Assembly: GCA_020851615.1 (NCBI GenBank)
Contig: JADZCL010000022.1
Location: 1-6,225, forward strand
Reading direction: 5' to 3'
Source of the DNA: Rubrivivax sp.
Lineage (GTDB): Bacteria; Pseudomonadota; Gammaproteobacteria; Burkholderiales; Burkholderiaceae_C
DNA length: 6,225 nt
Part shown: positions 1 to 5,712 of the stretch, piece by piece
How the letters are laid out: each line of letters opens with the position of its first letter
Position numbering within the stretch: the stretch's first letter is position 1
The notes under the pieces: model-generated
What the model was told of the DNA's origin: nothing
Database searches by the model: none
Seen by the model: the letters and a program-made list of their open reading frames with translations, nothing else
Made by a program: the position numbers and the translations under genes

Positions 1-344
1 CCGCCGCCGGCGTACATCACCTGCCCGGCCTTGACCTGGCTGCGCCAGTCCGCCGCGGGTACGGGGGGCCACTGCAGCTCGAGCTGCGCCGCACGGCCGA
101 AGCGGTATTGCAGCGATCCCGCGGTGGCCGTGAGGTCGGCGCTGCCGCAGACCGCAACGCGCCTGCCGCGCGCGACGGGGCATTCGAAGACCACGCTCTC
201 ACCCGTCATGCACAGCGTGACCATGGGGGTCGATGCGCCCGCGGGTGCTGCAACGTCGGCGGATGCCACCGAGGTGCCGAGCAGGGGCAGCGCCAGCAGG
301 AGCACATGGCGTCGCCGCGGCCTGGCCGCTGCGCGCACCGTCAC
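1..344 (-). CDS. Small exported cysteine-containing protein of unknown function, partial (3' end outside window); candidate immunity protein
   Basis: This reading frame starts at GTG 344-342, stays open to position 1 and gives 114 visible residues. Residues 1-28 look like a Sec signal peptide: a basic n-region (RAAARPRRH), a hydrophobic core (VLLLALPLLG) and an ASA/D cleavage site near residue 28. The RRHVLL stretch also faintly resembles a Tat motif. The mature part carries Cys44, Cys54 and Cys65, then SLQYRFGR at 76-83 and ELQWP at 88-92. From memory, the pattern of spaced Cys followed by LQYRFG occurs in uncharacterised exported proteobacterial proteins, but I cannot name the family. The GTG overlaps the TGA of the upstream GH19 gene (GTGA), and no clear Shine-Dalgarno is visible, so translational coupling is likely. 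A second in-frame GTG two codons later is an alternative start. Being periplasmic and coupled to a cell-wall hydrolase, it could be that enzyme's inhibitor; this is inference. Confidence 0.8.
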   Translation of the reverse strand, partial: MTVRAAARPRRRHVLLLALPLLGTSVASADVAAPAGASTPMVTLCMTGESVVFECPVARGRRVAVCGSADLTATAGSLQYRFGRAAQLELQWPPVPAADWRSQVKAGQVMYAGG

Positions 345-1420
345 CGCAGGCCGGCCACCGCCGCGCCCTTGGGTGCAGCGGCGGGCTTGACGGCGGGCGT
401 CGCGCTGGTGCCGACCTTGGCCTTGGCCTTCGCCTTGGCGCGTGCCTTGGGTGGAATGACGATGCCCAGGTAGCGCCGCCCCGCGGCGAACGAGGCCTTG
501 AACTCGGCCAGGCCGTGGCTGCCGCCGTTGACGAGCCGGCGGGCGCGGGCGAGGTCATTGTTCTTCAAGGCCTGGCGGATCGCCGCTTCCTTGTTCTTGA
601 GGAACTGCGCGAGGATGGCCGCTGCGATTGCGGGCTCGTTGGCCTGATCGGGGTCGGCCAGCAGGTCGACGCCGATCTGCGCCCCGACCTTGTCGTAGTT
701 CTCGTTGCCGGTGAGCTGCACGAAGCCGCGCCCCTTGTAGAGCGCGCCGGCGCCCTCGGCATCGTTGCCGAGCTCGCTGCGGAAGTCGTAGAGATCGAAC
801 GCGTGGTGGCCGGGCGTTTCCTTGGGGCTGGTGTTGTACTTGGAGACGCCTTCGTCGATGGGGCGGAAGGATGAGGATTCGGCGCGGATGGTGCCCAGCG
901 CCATCATCAGCATGTCGGTGTCGTTGAGCGCGCGCTGCGTCAGCGCCTGCAGGATCTGCGGCAGGTAGCTGCGGATGTTGCCGTTGATCGTCTCGACCTG
1001 GGTCTCGCGCTTCATCACCGTCTTGCCGTTGACAAGCTGCGGCGTGGTCACGGTGGTGCGCTTCTGGCGGTCGATGCCGCCGGGCACCATCGCTGCGGCC
1101 AGCGCGTAGGTCTCGCCCGAGAGGCTGGCGGCGATCTGCTGGCTGTCCTGCCCGGCCTGGACCAGGAAGCGGAACAGGGTGTCGTTGGCTTCGAGCTTGT
1201 TGTCGGGGTCGGCTTCGCCGAAGAAGTACTGGTTCTCGACCGCCTGCAGTGCAGCAGCGACGGCCGCGTCGAAGCCGCCTTCGGCGGGCAGGGTGACTGC
1301 CGGCTGCAGGAAGCCGCGGGTGCTGAACTCGTTGAGCACCTGGCGCAAGGTGCGCAGGTCGTCGGGCAGGTTGGGCTGCCCCGGTCCTACCGGGGCGCTG
1401 AGGGTCGGCGTCGTGACCAT
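341..1420 (-). CDS. GH19 chitinase-like / peptidoglycan hydrolase with N-terminal peptidoglycan-binding-like domain and cationic tail
   Basis: This is a 359-residue protein. Residues about 14-90 look like a divergent peptidoglycan-binding domain: [19 protein letters not shown], then [17 protein letters not shown] and a closing FRFLV. Residues about 145-320 are the GH19 (lysozyme-like fold) catalytic domain. [13 protein letters not shown] places the likely catalytic acid and base at Glu181 and Glu190, the nine-residue spacing I recall for bacterial GH19 enzymes. [16 protein letters not shown] (227-242) is the family substrate-cleft motif. Such enzymes cut chitin or, in endolysin- and effector-like members, the glycan strand of peptidoglycan. 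There is no signal peptide or membrane segment, so export would need phage-type lysis, a type VI system or cell lysis. Residues 324-359 form a Lys/Ala/Pro-rich tail. The start is supported by an AGGAGG six bases upstream. It is the first gene of a pair with the overlapping exported protein. No holin or phage gene is visible nearby. Confidence 0.88.
   Translation of the reverse strand: MVTTPTLSAPVGPGQPNLPDDLRTLRQVLNEFSTRGFLQPAVTLPAEGGFDAAVAAALQAVENQYFFGEADPDNKLEANDTLFRFLVQAGQDSQQIAASLSGETYALAAAMVPGGIDRQKRTTVTTPQLVNGKTVMKRETQVETINGNIRSYLPQILQALTQRALNDTDMLMMALGTIRAESSSFRPIDEGVSKYNTSPKETPGHHAFDLYDFRSELGNDAEGAGALYKGRGFVQLTGNENYDKVGAQIGVDLLADPDQANEPAIAAAILAQFLKNKEAAIRQALKNNDLARARRLVNGGSHGLAEFKASFAAGRRYLGIVIPPKARAKAKAKAKVGTSATPAVKPAAAPKGAAVAGLR
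414..450 (-). repeat. Degenerate GCCTTG repeat encoding the Lys-Ala tail
   Basis: On the plus strand the unit (g)ccttg(g/c) recurs about five times with small variations. Read on the minus strand it encodes [12 protein letters not shown] near the end of the GH19 protein. Such short in-frame repeats can expand or contract by slippage in steps of whole codons, so tail length may vary between strains (inference). Confidence 0.6.
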
Positions 1421-1426
1421 GGGGTC

Positions 1427-1432
1427 CCTCCT
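1427..1432 (-). promoter_or_regulatory. Strong ribosome binding site of the GH19 gene
   Basis: A perfect AGGAGG on the minus strand lies six bases before the ATG at 1420-1418. It fixes the start of the hydrolase gene and predicts efficient translation. The coupled downstream gene has no comparable site. Confidence 0.8.
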
Positions 1433-1517
1433 GCGGAGATGCCGCGGGCACGATGCTAGTGCAGGGCGCTGGCGCCGGGGAAACCGGGTGTTGCGCCATC
1501 ATCTGGCGGGCGGAGCA

Positions 1518-1539
1518 GGCGTGCTGATTCCCGCACGCC
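1518..1539. other. Perfect 7-bp inverted repeat in the GH19/bfr divergent spacer
   Basis: GGCGTGC (1518-1524) and GCACGCC (1533-1539) are exact reverse complements separated by eight bases. The dyad lies in the 190-bp spacer (1421-1610) that must hold the start signals of both divergent genes. It has no T-tract, so it is not an obvious terminator; an operator or a leader hairpin is possible. I saw no convincing sigma70 promoter and no Fur-like box in the rest of this spacer. A short TACGAT at 1563-1568 is a poor -10 candidate for bfr without a matching -35. Confidence 0.4.
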
Positions 1540-1597
1540 CGGGGCCCTCATGCGGCTGGCAGTACGATGCCCGGCTATCCCCCCTTAATCCACTGCC

Positions 1598-1604
1598 AGA
1601 GGAG
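1598..1604 (+). promoter_or_regulatory. Ribosome binding site of bfr
   Basis: AGAGGAG lies six bases before the ATG at 1611. It selects this start over the long spurious upstream extension of the same frame. Confidence 0.75.
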
Positions 1605-1610
1605 CTCGTG

Positions 1611-2087
1611 ATGCAAGGCGACGCCAAGGTCCTGGAATTCCTCAACCGCCAGCTCAAGAACGAGCTGACGGCGATCAACCAGTATTTCCTGCACTACCGC
1701 ATGCTGAAGAACTGGGGCCTGGCCCGGTTTGCCAAGCATGAGCACGACGAATCGATCGAGGAGATGAAGCATGCCGACCGGCTGATGGACCGCATCCTGA
1801 TGCTGGAGGGCCTGCCCAACCTGCAGGACCTGGGCAAGCTGCTCATCGGCGAGAACGCGGTCGAGATCCTGCACTGCGACCTCAAGCTCGAACAGGCCTC
1901 GCAGACCACGCTGAAGGAGGCGATTGCGCATTGCGAAGGCGTGCGCGACTACGTCTCGCGTGCGCTCTTCGTCGAACTGCTGGACGACACCGAGGAGCAC
2001 ATCGATCACCTGGAGACGCAGATCGAGCTCGTGGCCAAGATCGGCGAGCCGAACTGGCTGCAGAGCCAGATGGGTGACGGAAGCTAA
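1611..2087 (+). CDS. bfr: Bacterioferritin
   Basis: Bacterioferritin is the 24-subunit, haem-containing iron-storage cage that oxidises Fe(II) at a di-iron ferroxidase centre and stores a mineral core in the cytoplasm. At 158 residues it matches the E. coli protein in length without gaps. The [12 protein letters not shown] start, [15 protein letters not shown] (17-31), [10 protein letters not shown] (48-57) and [16 protein letters not shown] (66-81) are family hallmarks. The haem ligand Met52 is present, as are ferroxidase ligands Glu18, Glu51, His54, Glu94 and His130. The position equivalent to E. coli Glu127 is Thr127, followed by Glu128 and Glu129, giving TEEH instead of ExxH; I believe this is common in betaproteobacterial homologues. 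The ATG at 1611 is preceded by AGAGGAG with a six-base spacer. The frame stays open upstream to 1179, but that part is antisense to the hydrolase gene. bfd follows 84 bases downstream with its own promoter. Confidence 0.97.
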   Translation: MQGDAKVLEFLNRQLKNELTAINQYFLHYRMLKNWGLARFAKHEHDESIEEMKHADRLMDRILMLEGLPNLQDLGKLLIGENAVEILHCDLKLEQASQTTLKEAIAHCEGVRDYVSRALFVELLDDTEEHIDHLETQIELVAKIGEPNWLQSQMGDGS

Positions 2088-2108
2088 AGGGAACGTCATC
2101 AGTAAGGC

Positions 2109-2131
2109 AATTGATAACAATTCGCGTTAGC
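2109..2131. promoter_or_regulatory. Putative Fur-binding site overlapping the bfd promoter
   Basis: GATAACAATTCGCGTTAGC (2113-2131) agrees with the 19-bp Fur consensus at 12 positions by my count and has the outer half-sites GATAAC and GTTAGC, one mismatch from a perfect dyad. An overlapping perfect dyad, AATTG-ATAA-CAATT, spans 2109-2122. The site sits on the -35 and the spacer, where a bound repressor would block RNA polymerase. Fur repression of bfd is established in E. coli and Pseudomonas; its operation here is inferred from the motif. Confidence 0.5.
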
Positions 2132-2139
2132 GATATCAT
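2111..2139 (+). promoter_or_regulatory. Predicted sigma70 promoter of bfd
   Basis: TTGATA (2111-2116) and TATCAT (2134-2139) each match the sigma70 consensus hexamer at five of six bases and are separated by exactly 17 bp. They lie in a conspicuously AT-rich island within otherwise GC-rich DNA, between the bfr stop and the bfd start. The expected transcription start is near 2146, giving a leader of about 26 bases. This gives bfd transcription independent of bfr. Confidence 0.7.
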
Positions 2140-2171
2140 GGCGCCCATCGATTCCGAAGTGGGTCCGCGCC

Positions 2172-2390
2172 ATGATCGTCTGCCTCTGCCACCGGGTTTC
2201 CGACCGTGACATCCAGGTTGCGGTCAACAGCGGCACCTTGACTTTCGACGACCTGCAGGACGAACTGCGCGTGGCTTCGGCCTGCGGCTGCTGCCAGGAC
2301 AGCGCGCGCGAAGTCTTCGACCGCGTCTGCTGCGGCGGCGGGACCGCTCGCGCGGGCGTTTCCGCGGCGGCTAGTGCCGCGGCGCATTGA
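2172..2390 (+). CDS. bfd: Bacterioferritin-associated ferredoxin (2Fe-2S)
   Basis: Bfd is a small [2Fe-2S] protein that docks on bacterioferritin and passes electrons to its haem, reducing the stored Fe(III) and releasing Fe(II) when iron is scarce. The 72-residue product begins MIVCLCHRVSDRDIQ, which supplies Cys4 and Cys6. ACGCC supplies Cys38 and Cys41, the other two cluster ligands at the same numbers as in E. coli Bfd. AREVFD (45-50) continues the helical fold. Extra cysteines occur at 40, 53 and 54, and residues 55-72 form a Gly/Ala-rich tail. The ribosome binding site is weak (AAGTGGG upstream of the ATG). The gene has its own predicted promoter with a Fur-like box. Its last 20 bases overlap the end of the convergent symporter gene. 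Confidence 0.95.
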   Translation: MIVCLCHRVSDRDIQVAVNSGTLTFDDLQDELRVASACGCCQDSAREVFDRVCCGGGTARAGVSAAASAAAH

Positions 2391-3834
2391 GCGTTGGGCC
2401 TGCGCTGGCCAACCAGAGCCCCGCGAAGGTCAACGCCGCGTTCAGGAGCAGCAGCTCGAGGCCGATGCGCCAGCCGCCCAGCCACTGCGCCTGCATGGCG
2501 TCCAGCAGTGCGCACAGCGCGGGTGCCGCCAGCGCGACCACGGGGACCCAGGCCGCACGCGGCTGCCGCCGTGTGAGCAGGCCGAATGCAAACAGGCCCA
2601 GCAGCGGTCCGTAGGTGTAGCCCGCGAGCTTGAGGATCAAGAGCACCATGCTCGGATCGTCGAGCAGCCGAAAGCCCAGCACCAGCAGCAGGAACAGGCC
2701 GGCAAAGGCCAGATGCACCCGCTTGCGCACCCGGGTGCGCGCAGCCGCATCCATCGCCGCGCGCTCGGGCAGGCGGAGCAGGTCGAGGCAGGCCGAAGCA
2801 GTCAGCGCCGTCAGCGCCCCGTCGGCGCTCGGGAACAGGGCCGAGACCAGGGCGAGCACGAACAGCAGTTGCACCCAGCCCGGCAGATGACCCAGCACCA
2901 CCGCCGGGAACAGCCGGTCACCCCCCGCTGGCATGCCAAGCGTCGGCGCCAGCTGGGCGAGCAGGCCGCCCAGGAAGAGGAAGAGGGCCACCACGGCCAG
3001 CAGCACGAGTGACATCAGCAGCATGTTCTTCTGCGCGTCGGCCAGGCGTGCGACCGAGATGTTCTTCTGCATCATCTCCTGGTCCAGGCCGGTCATCGCC
3101 ACGGCGATGAAGACGCCGGCCAGGACCTGCTTGAGCCAGAAGTCCGCCGCCAGCGGATCGGTGCCGAACACGCGGGCCGTGCCCTGTGCCTGCATGGCCA
3201 CAAGGGCCTGCAGCGGCGTTTGACCGAGCGTCCACAGCAGCCAGCCGACGCAGACCACCAGGCCGGTGAGCATGCCTGCGGTCTGCAGCGTGTCGGTCCA
3301 CACGATCGTGCGCACGCCGCCCTCGAAGGTGTAGAGCAGGATCATCAGCACCACCACCGCTGCGCTCAGCCAGAACGGAATGCCCAGCGGATCGAGCAGC
3401 ATGTCCTGCAGCACGCGCACGACCAGGTACAGCCGCGCGCTGGCCCCCAGGGTGCGGGAGACGAGGAACAGCCAGGCCCCCGTGCCCTGCGCCGTGCCGC
3501 CAAAGCGTTCGCCCAGGTAGCGGTAGATCGAGGTCAGGCCCAGGCGGTAATACAGCGGCAGCAGCACGAAGGCCACGATGGCGTAACCCAGCACGTGGCC
3601 CAGCACGATCTGCAGATACGTGAAGCCGTGGCTGGCCACCGTGCCGGGCACGCTCACGAAGGTCACACCCGAGAGCGAGGTGCCGACCATGCCGAAGGCC
3701 ACCAGCAGCCAGGGGCTGCGCCGGTTGCCGATGAAGAAGGACGCTTCGTCGGCGCGCCGGGAGGTGCGCCAGGCCACCCCCAGCAGCATCAGGAAGTAGC
3801 CGAGCACGCAGCAGAGCAGGACGAGTGGCGCCAT
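2371..3834 (-). CDS. Sodium:solute symporter family (SSS) transporter, substrate unknown
   Basis: This is a 487-residue inner-membrane protein, very hydrophobic throughout, with about 12-13 membrane spans and the LeuT-like fold expected of the family. Such proteins couple Na+ entry to uptake of a sugar, amino acid, vitamin, organic acid or similar solute. ASFFIGNRRSPW (31-42) precedes the broken first core helix GMVGTSLSGVTFVSVPGTV (48-66). FEGGVRTIVWTDTLQ (170-184), GLDQEMMQKNIS (249-260) and SADGALTALTAS (336-347) are the usual conserved segments; the last, with its Ser/Thr residues, belongs to the Na+-site helix. The sequence does not reveal the substrate. The ATG at 3834 is the first sensible start, with no upstream in-frame alternative nearby and no clear ribosome binding site. 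It diverges from rlmB, and its TAG lies inside the end of bfd. Confidence 0.92.
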   Translation of the reverse strand: MAPLVLLCCVLGYFLMLLGVAWRTSRRADEASFFIGNRRSPWLLVAFGMVGTSLSGVTFVSVPGTVASHGFTYLQIVLGHVLGYAIVAFVLLPLYYRLGLTSIYRYLGERFGGTAQGTGAWLFLVSRTLGASARLYLVVRVLQDMLLDPLGIPFWLSAAVVVLMILLYTFEGGVRTIVWTDTLQTAGMLTGLVVCVGWLLWTLGQTPLQALVAMQAQGTARVFGTDPLAADFWLKQVLAGVFIAVAMTGLDQEMMQKNISVARLADAQKNMLLMSLVLLAVVALFLFLGGLLAQLAPTLGMPAGGDRLFPAVVLGHLPGWVQLLFVLALVSALFPSADGALTALTASACLDLLRLPERAAMDAAARTRVRKRVHLAFAGLFLLLVLGFRLLDDPSMVLLILKLAGYTYGPLLGLFAFGLLTRRQPRAAWVPVVALAAPALCALLDAMQAQWLGGWRIGLELLLLNAALTFAGLWLASAGPTLNAPRH

Positions 3835-3887
3835 GGATGCGATCGATTCTGCCCGTGCGGGACGGCGCCAGCCGCTAGCATGCTGCG

Positions 3888-4634
3888 ATGAGCACCAAGG
3901 TCCTGTTCGGTTTCCACGCCGTCACCGTACGGCTCAAGACCGCCCCGCAGTCGGTCAGCGAGATCCACGTCGACGTAACGCGCCGCGACGCGCGCATGCG
4001 CCAGCTCATCGAACGCGCGGGCGCCGCCGGCGTGCGCCTGATCGACAGCGACGACCCGCGCCTGACGCAACTTGCCGGCGGCCCGCGCCACCAGGGCGTG
4101 GTGGCGCGCGTGGCGCCGCTGGCGCTGCAGCACACGCTGGATCGGGTGCTGGAAGCGGTGGACGCGCAGGGCCGCGGCCCGGCCCTGCTGCTGGTGCTGG
4201 ACGGCGTGACCGACCCGCACAACCTGGGCGCCTGCCTGCGCGTGGCCGATGGCGCGGGCGCCCACGCCGTGCTTGCGCCCAGGGACCATGCGGTGGGGCT
4301 CAACGCCACCGTGGCGAAGGTCGCCAGCGGTGCCGCCGAGACGGTGCCCTACCTGATGGTCACCAACCTGGCGCGCAGCCTGGGGGAGATGAAGGAATAC
4401 GGGCTGCGCGTCGTGGGCACCGCAGAGGATGCCCCGCAGACGGTGTATGCGGCCGACCTGCGCGGGCCCCTGGCGCTGGTGCTCGGGGCGGAGGGCCGCG
4501 GCATGCGCCAGCTCACGCGCCGGACCTGTGACGAGCTGGTGCGCATCCCGATGTCCGGCGCGGTCGAGAGCCTCAACGTCTCGGTGGCCGCTGGCGTGTG
4601 CCTGTTCGAGGCGCGGCGCCAGCGCCTGGCCTGA
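3888..4634 (+). CDS. rlmB: 23S rRNA (guanosine(2251)-2'-O)-methyltransferase RlmB
   Basis: This SpoU-family (SPOUT, trefoil-knot) enzyme transfers a methyl group from S-adenosylmethionine to the 2'-OH of G2251 in the peptidyl-transferase P-loop of 23S rRNA. It has 248 residues, close to the E. coli enzyme. The N-terminal substrate-binding domain (about 1-78) starts KVLFGFHAV and ends HQGVVARV. The catalytic domain has motif 1 [18 protein letters not shown] (104-121, with Asn112 and Arg118), motif 2 [14 protein letters not shown] (197-210) and motif 3 [17 protein letters not shown] (220-236), which form the cofactor-binding knot. The [14 protein letters not shown] segment is that of RlmB rather than TrmH. 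An in-frame TAG at 3876-3878 makes ATG 3888 the first possible start. No Shine-Dalgarno is visible in the 53-bp gap shared with the divergent symporter. Confidence 0.96.
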   Translation: MSTKVLFGFHAVTVRLKTAPQSVSEIHVDVTRRDARMRQLIERAGAAGVRLIDSDDPRLTQLAGGPRHQGVVARVAPLALQHTLDRVLEAVDAQGRGPALLLVLDGVTDPHNLGACLRVADGAGAHAVLAPRDHAVGLNATVAKVASGAAETVPYLMVTNLARSLGEMKEYGLRVVGTAEDAPQTVYAADLRGPLALVLGAEGRGMRQLTRRTCDELVRIPMSGAVESLNVSVAAGVCLFEARRQRLA

Positions 4635-4647
4635 TCGCCTATCCTGC

Positions 4648-5655
4648 TCAGCGCAGCGCGCGCAGGGCCTCGGGGTTGACGATGTTCGTCGGCCGGCTCT
4701 CGATGAACGCGATCACGTTGTCGAAGGCCGCGCCGAAGAACTGCTCGTAGCTGTCCTGTTCGACGTAGCCGATGTGCGGCGTGCAGATCGCGTTCTCCAG
4801 GCGCAGCAATGGGTGCCCCTGCAGGATGGGCTCGGTCTCGAAGACGTCGACTGCGGCCATGCCCGGCCGCCCACGGTTGAGCGCCGAGACCAGCGCCGCC
4901 TCGCCGACGAGCTCGGCCCGCGAGGTGTTGACGAATAGCGAGGTCGGCGGCATCAGCGACAAGTCATCCAGCGTGACGACCCCGCGTGTGGCGTCGGCCA
5001 GCCGCAGGTGCAGGCTCAGCACGTCGCTGCTCTCGAACAGTGCCTGCTGGCTGGCGCAGGCCAGATGCCCATCGGCGACGGCGCGTGCGCGCGCGGCCTC
5101 GCTGCCCCAGACCTGTACCCGCATGCCGAAGGCACGGCCGTAGCCGGCCACACGGCTGCCGATGCGGCCGTAGCCCCAGATGCCCAGGGTCTTGCCGTGC
5201 AGCAGCATGCCGATGCCGAAATTCAGCGGCATCGACGCGGCCTTCAGCCCGCTTTGCTGCCACACGCCGTGCTTGAGGTTGGCGATGTACTGCGGCAGGC
5301 GCCGCATCGCGGCCATGATCAGCGCCCAGGTCAGTTCGGCCGCGGCCAGCGGCGAGCCGCCGCCCTCGGCGACGGCGATCCCCAGGCGCGTGCAGGCCTC
5401 GAGGTCGATGTGGCCGCCCAGGCGCCCGGTCTGCGAAATCAGCTTCAGCCGCGGCAGCTTCTCCAGCAGTGCACGCGGGAAGTGCGTGCGCTCGCGGATG
5501 GTCACCAGCACGTCGGCGTCGCGCAGCCGCACGGACAACTGGCCGGTGCCCTTGACCGTGTTGGTGAAGACCTTTGCGTTGTACGGCTCCAGGCGTGCCG
5601 CGCAGCGCAGCTTGCGCACGGCGTCCTGATAGTCGTCGAGGATGATGATGTTCAT
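4648..5655 (-). CDS. D-2-hydroxyacid dehydrogenase family protein (NAD(P)-dependent)
   Basis: This cytoplasmic 335-residue oxidoreductase reversibly interconverts a 2-oxoacid and a D-2-hydroxyacid; the specific substrate is unclear. A split substrate domain (about 1-105 and 300-335) surrounds a Rossmann domain with GYGRIG (161-166). Catalytic residues are Arg246 (in NTSRAELV), Glu275 (in VDVFETEP) and His294 (in TPHIGY), with the spacing usual for the phosphoglycerate/formate dehydrogenase superfamily. After the second Rossmann strand the sequence reads VWGSEAARAR, lacking the Asp usual in NAD-specific members, so cofactor preference is open. I chose the ATG at 5655 (MNIIILDDYQDA), which begins the first beta strand directly. 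A TTG at 5697 would add 14 residues (CPLRAAESAGLAA) that are unlikely to be structural, although GAAGG lies at suitable spacing before it. It converges on rlmB with 13 bases between the stops. Confidence 0.93.
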   Translation of the reverse strand: MNIIILDDYQDAVRKLRCAARLEPYNAKVFTNTVKGTGQLSVRLRDADVLVTIRERTHFPRALLEKLPRLKLISQTGRLGGHIDLEACTRLGIAVAEGGGSPLAAAELTWALIMAAMRRLPQYIANLKHGVWQQSGLKAASMPLNFGIGMLLHGKTLGIWGYGRIGSRVAGYGRAFGMRVQVWGSEAARARAVADGHLACASQQALFESSDVLSLHLRLADATRGVVTLDDLSLMPPTSLFVNTSRAELVGEAALVSALNRGRPGMAAVDVFETEPILQGHPLLRLENAICTPHIGYVEQDSYEQFFGAAFDNVIAFIESRPTNIVNPEALRALR

Positions 5656-5660
5656 GGCGG

Positions 5661-5705
5661 CAAGGCCCGCCGATTCTGCCGCGCGCAACGGGCACAAGGC
5701 CCGCC
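5661..5705. repeat. Pair of 11-bp direct repeats
   Basis: CAAGGCCCGCC occurs at 5661-5671 and exactly again at 5695-5705, with starts 34 bp apart, in the 57-bp gap between the dehydrogenase and the glycosyltransferase. The copies lie in the leader of the dehydrogenase gene and could be tandem regulator sites or a small duplication. High GC raises the odds of coincidence. Confidence 0.45.
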
Positions 5706-5712
5706 TTCGTTC

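Noticed and set aside
31..874. Several overlapping plus-strand frames of 119-213 residues
   Set aside because: They are Arg/Ala/Gly-rich and opposite the GH19 gene and the exported-protein gene. They have the composition typical of shadow frames in GC-rich DNA.
1468..1478. GGCGC-TG-GCGCC-like palindrome as a terminator
   Set aside because: The stem is very short, there is no T-tract, and the position lies upstream of both genes rather than after one.
1563..1568. TACGAT as the bfr -10 element
   Set aside because: Only partial agreement with consensus and no acceptable -35 at 16-18 bp spacing; not reported as a promoter.
1179..1610. Open upstream extension of the bfr frame (144 residues)
   Set aside because: It is antisense to the well-supported GH19 gene, has no family resemblance, and the strong ribosome binding site at 1598-1604 marks the true bfr start.
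1575..2120. Minus-strand 181-residue frame opposite bfr
   Set aside because: It is an antisense mirror of the conserved bfr codons with no recognisable motif and no ribosome binding site.
2374..3012. Plus-strand 212-residue frame opposite the symporter
   Set aside because: It is Gln/His/Arg-rich, as expected when hydrophobic codons are read in reverse; no domain is recognisable.
3220..3891. Plus-strand 223-residue Gln/His-rich frame overlapping the symporter start
   Set aside because: Its composition is the complement of membrane-segment codons, and it runs into rlmB in a different frame. It is a shadow.
4635..4647. Possible bidirectional terminator between rlmB and the dehydrogenase
   Set aside because: The 13-bp gap has no hairpin with a T-tract that I can find.
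4964..5695. Minus-strand 243-residue frame inside the dehydrogenase gene
   Set aside because: It is a frame-shifted read of the dehydrogenase gene, with Arg/Ala/Gly/His bias and no motif.
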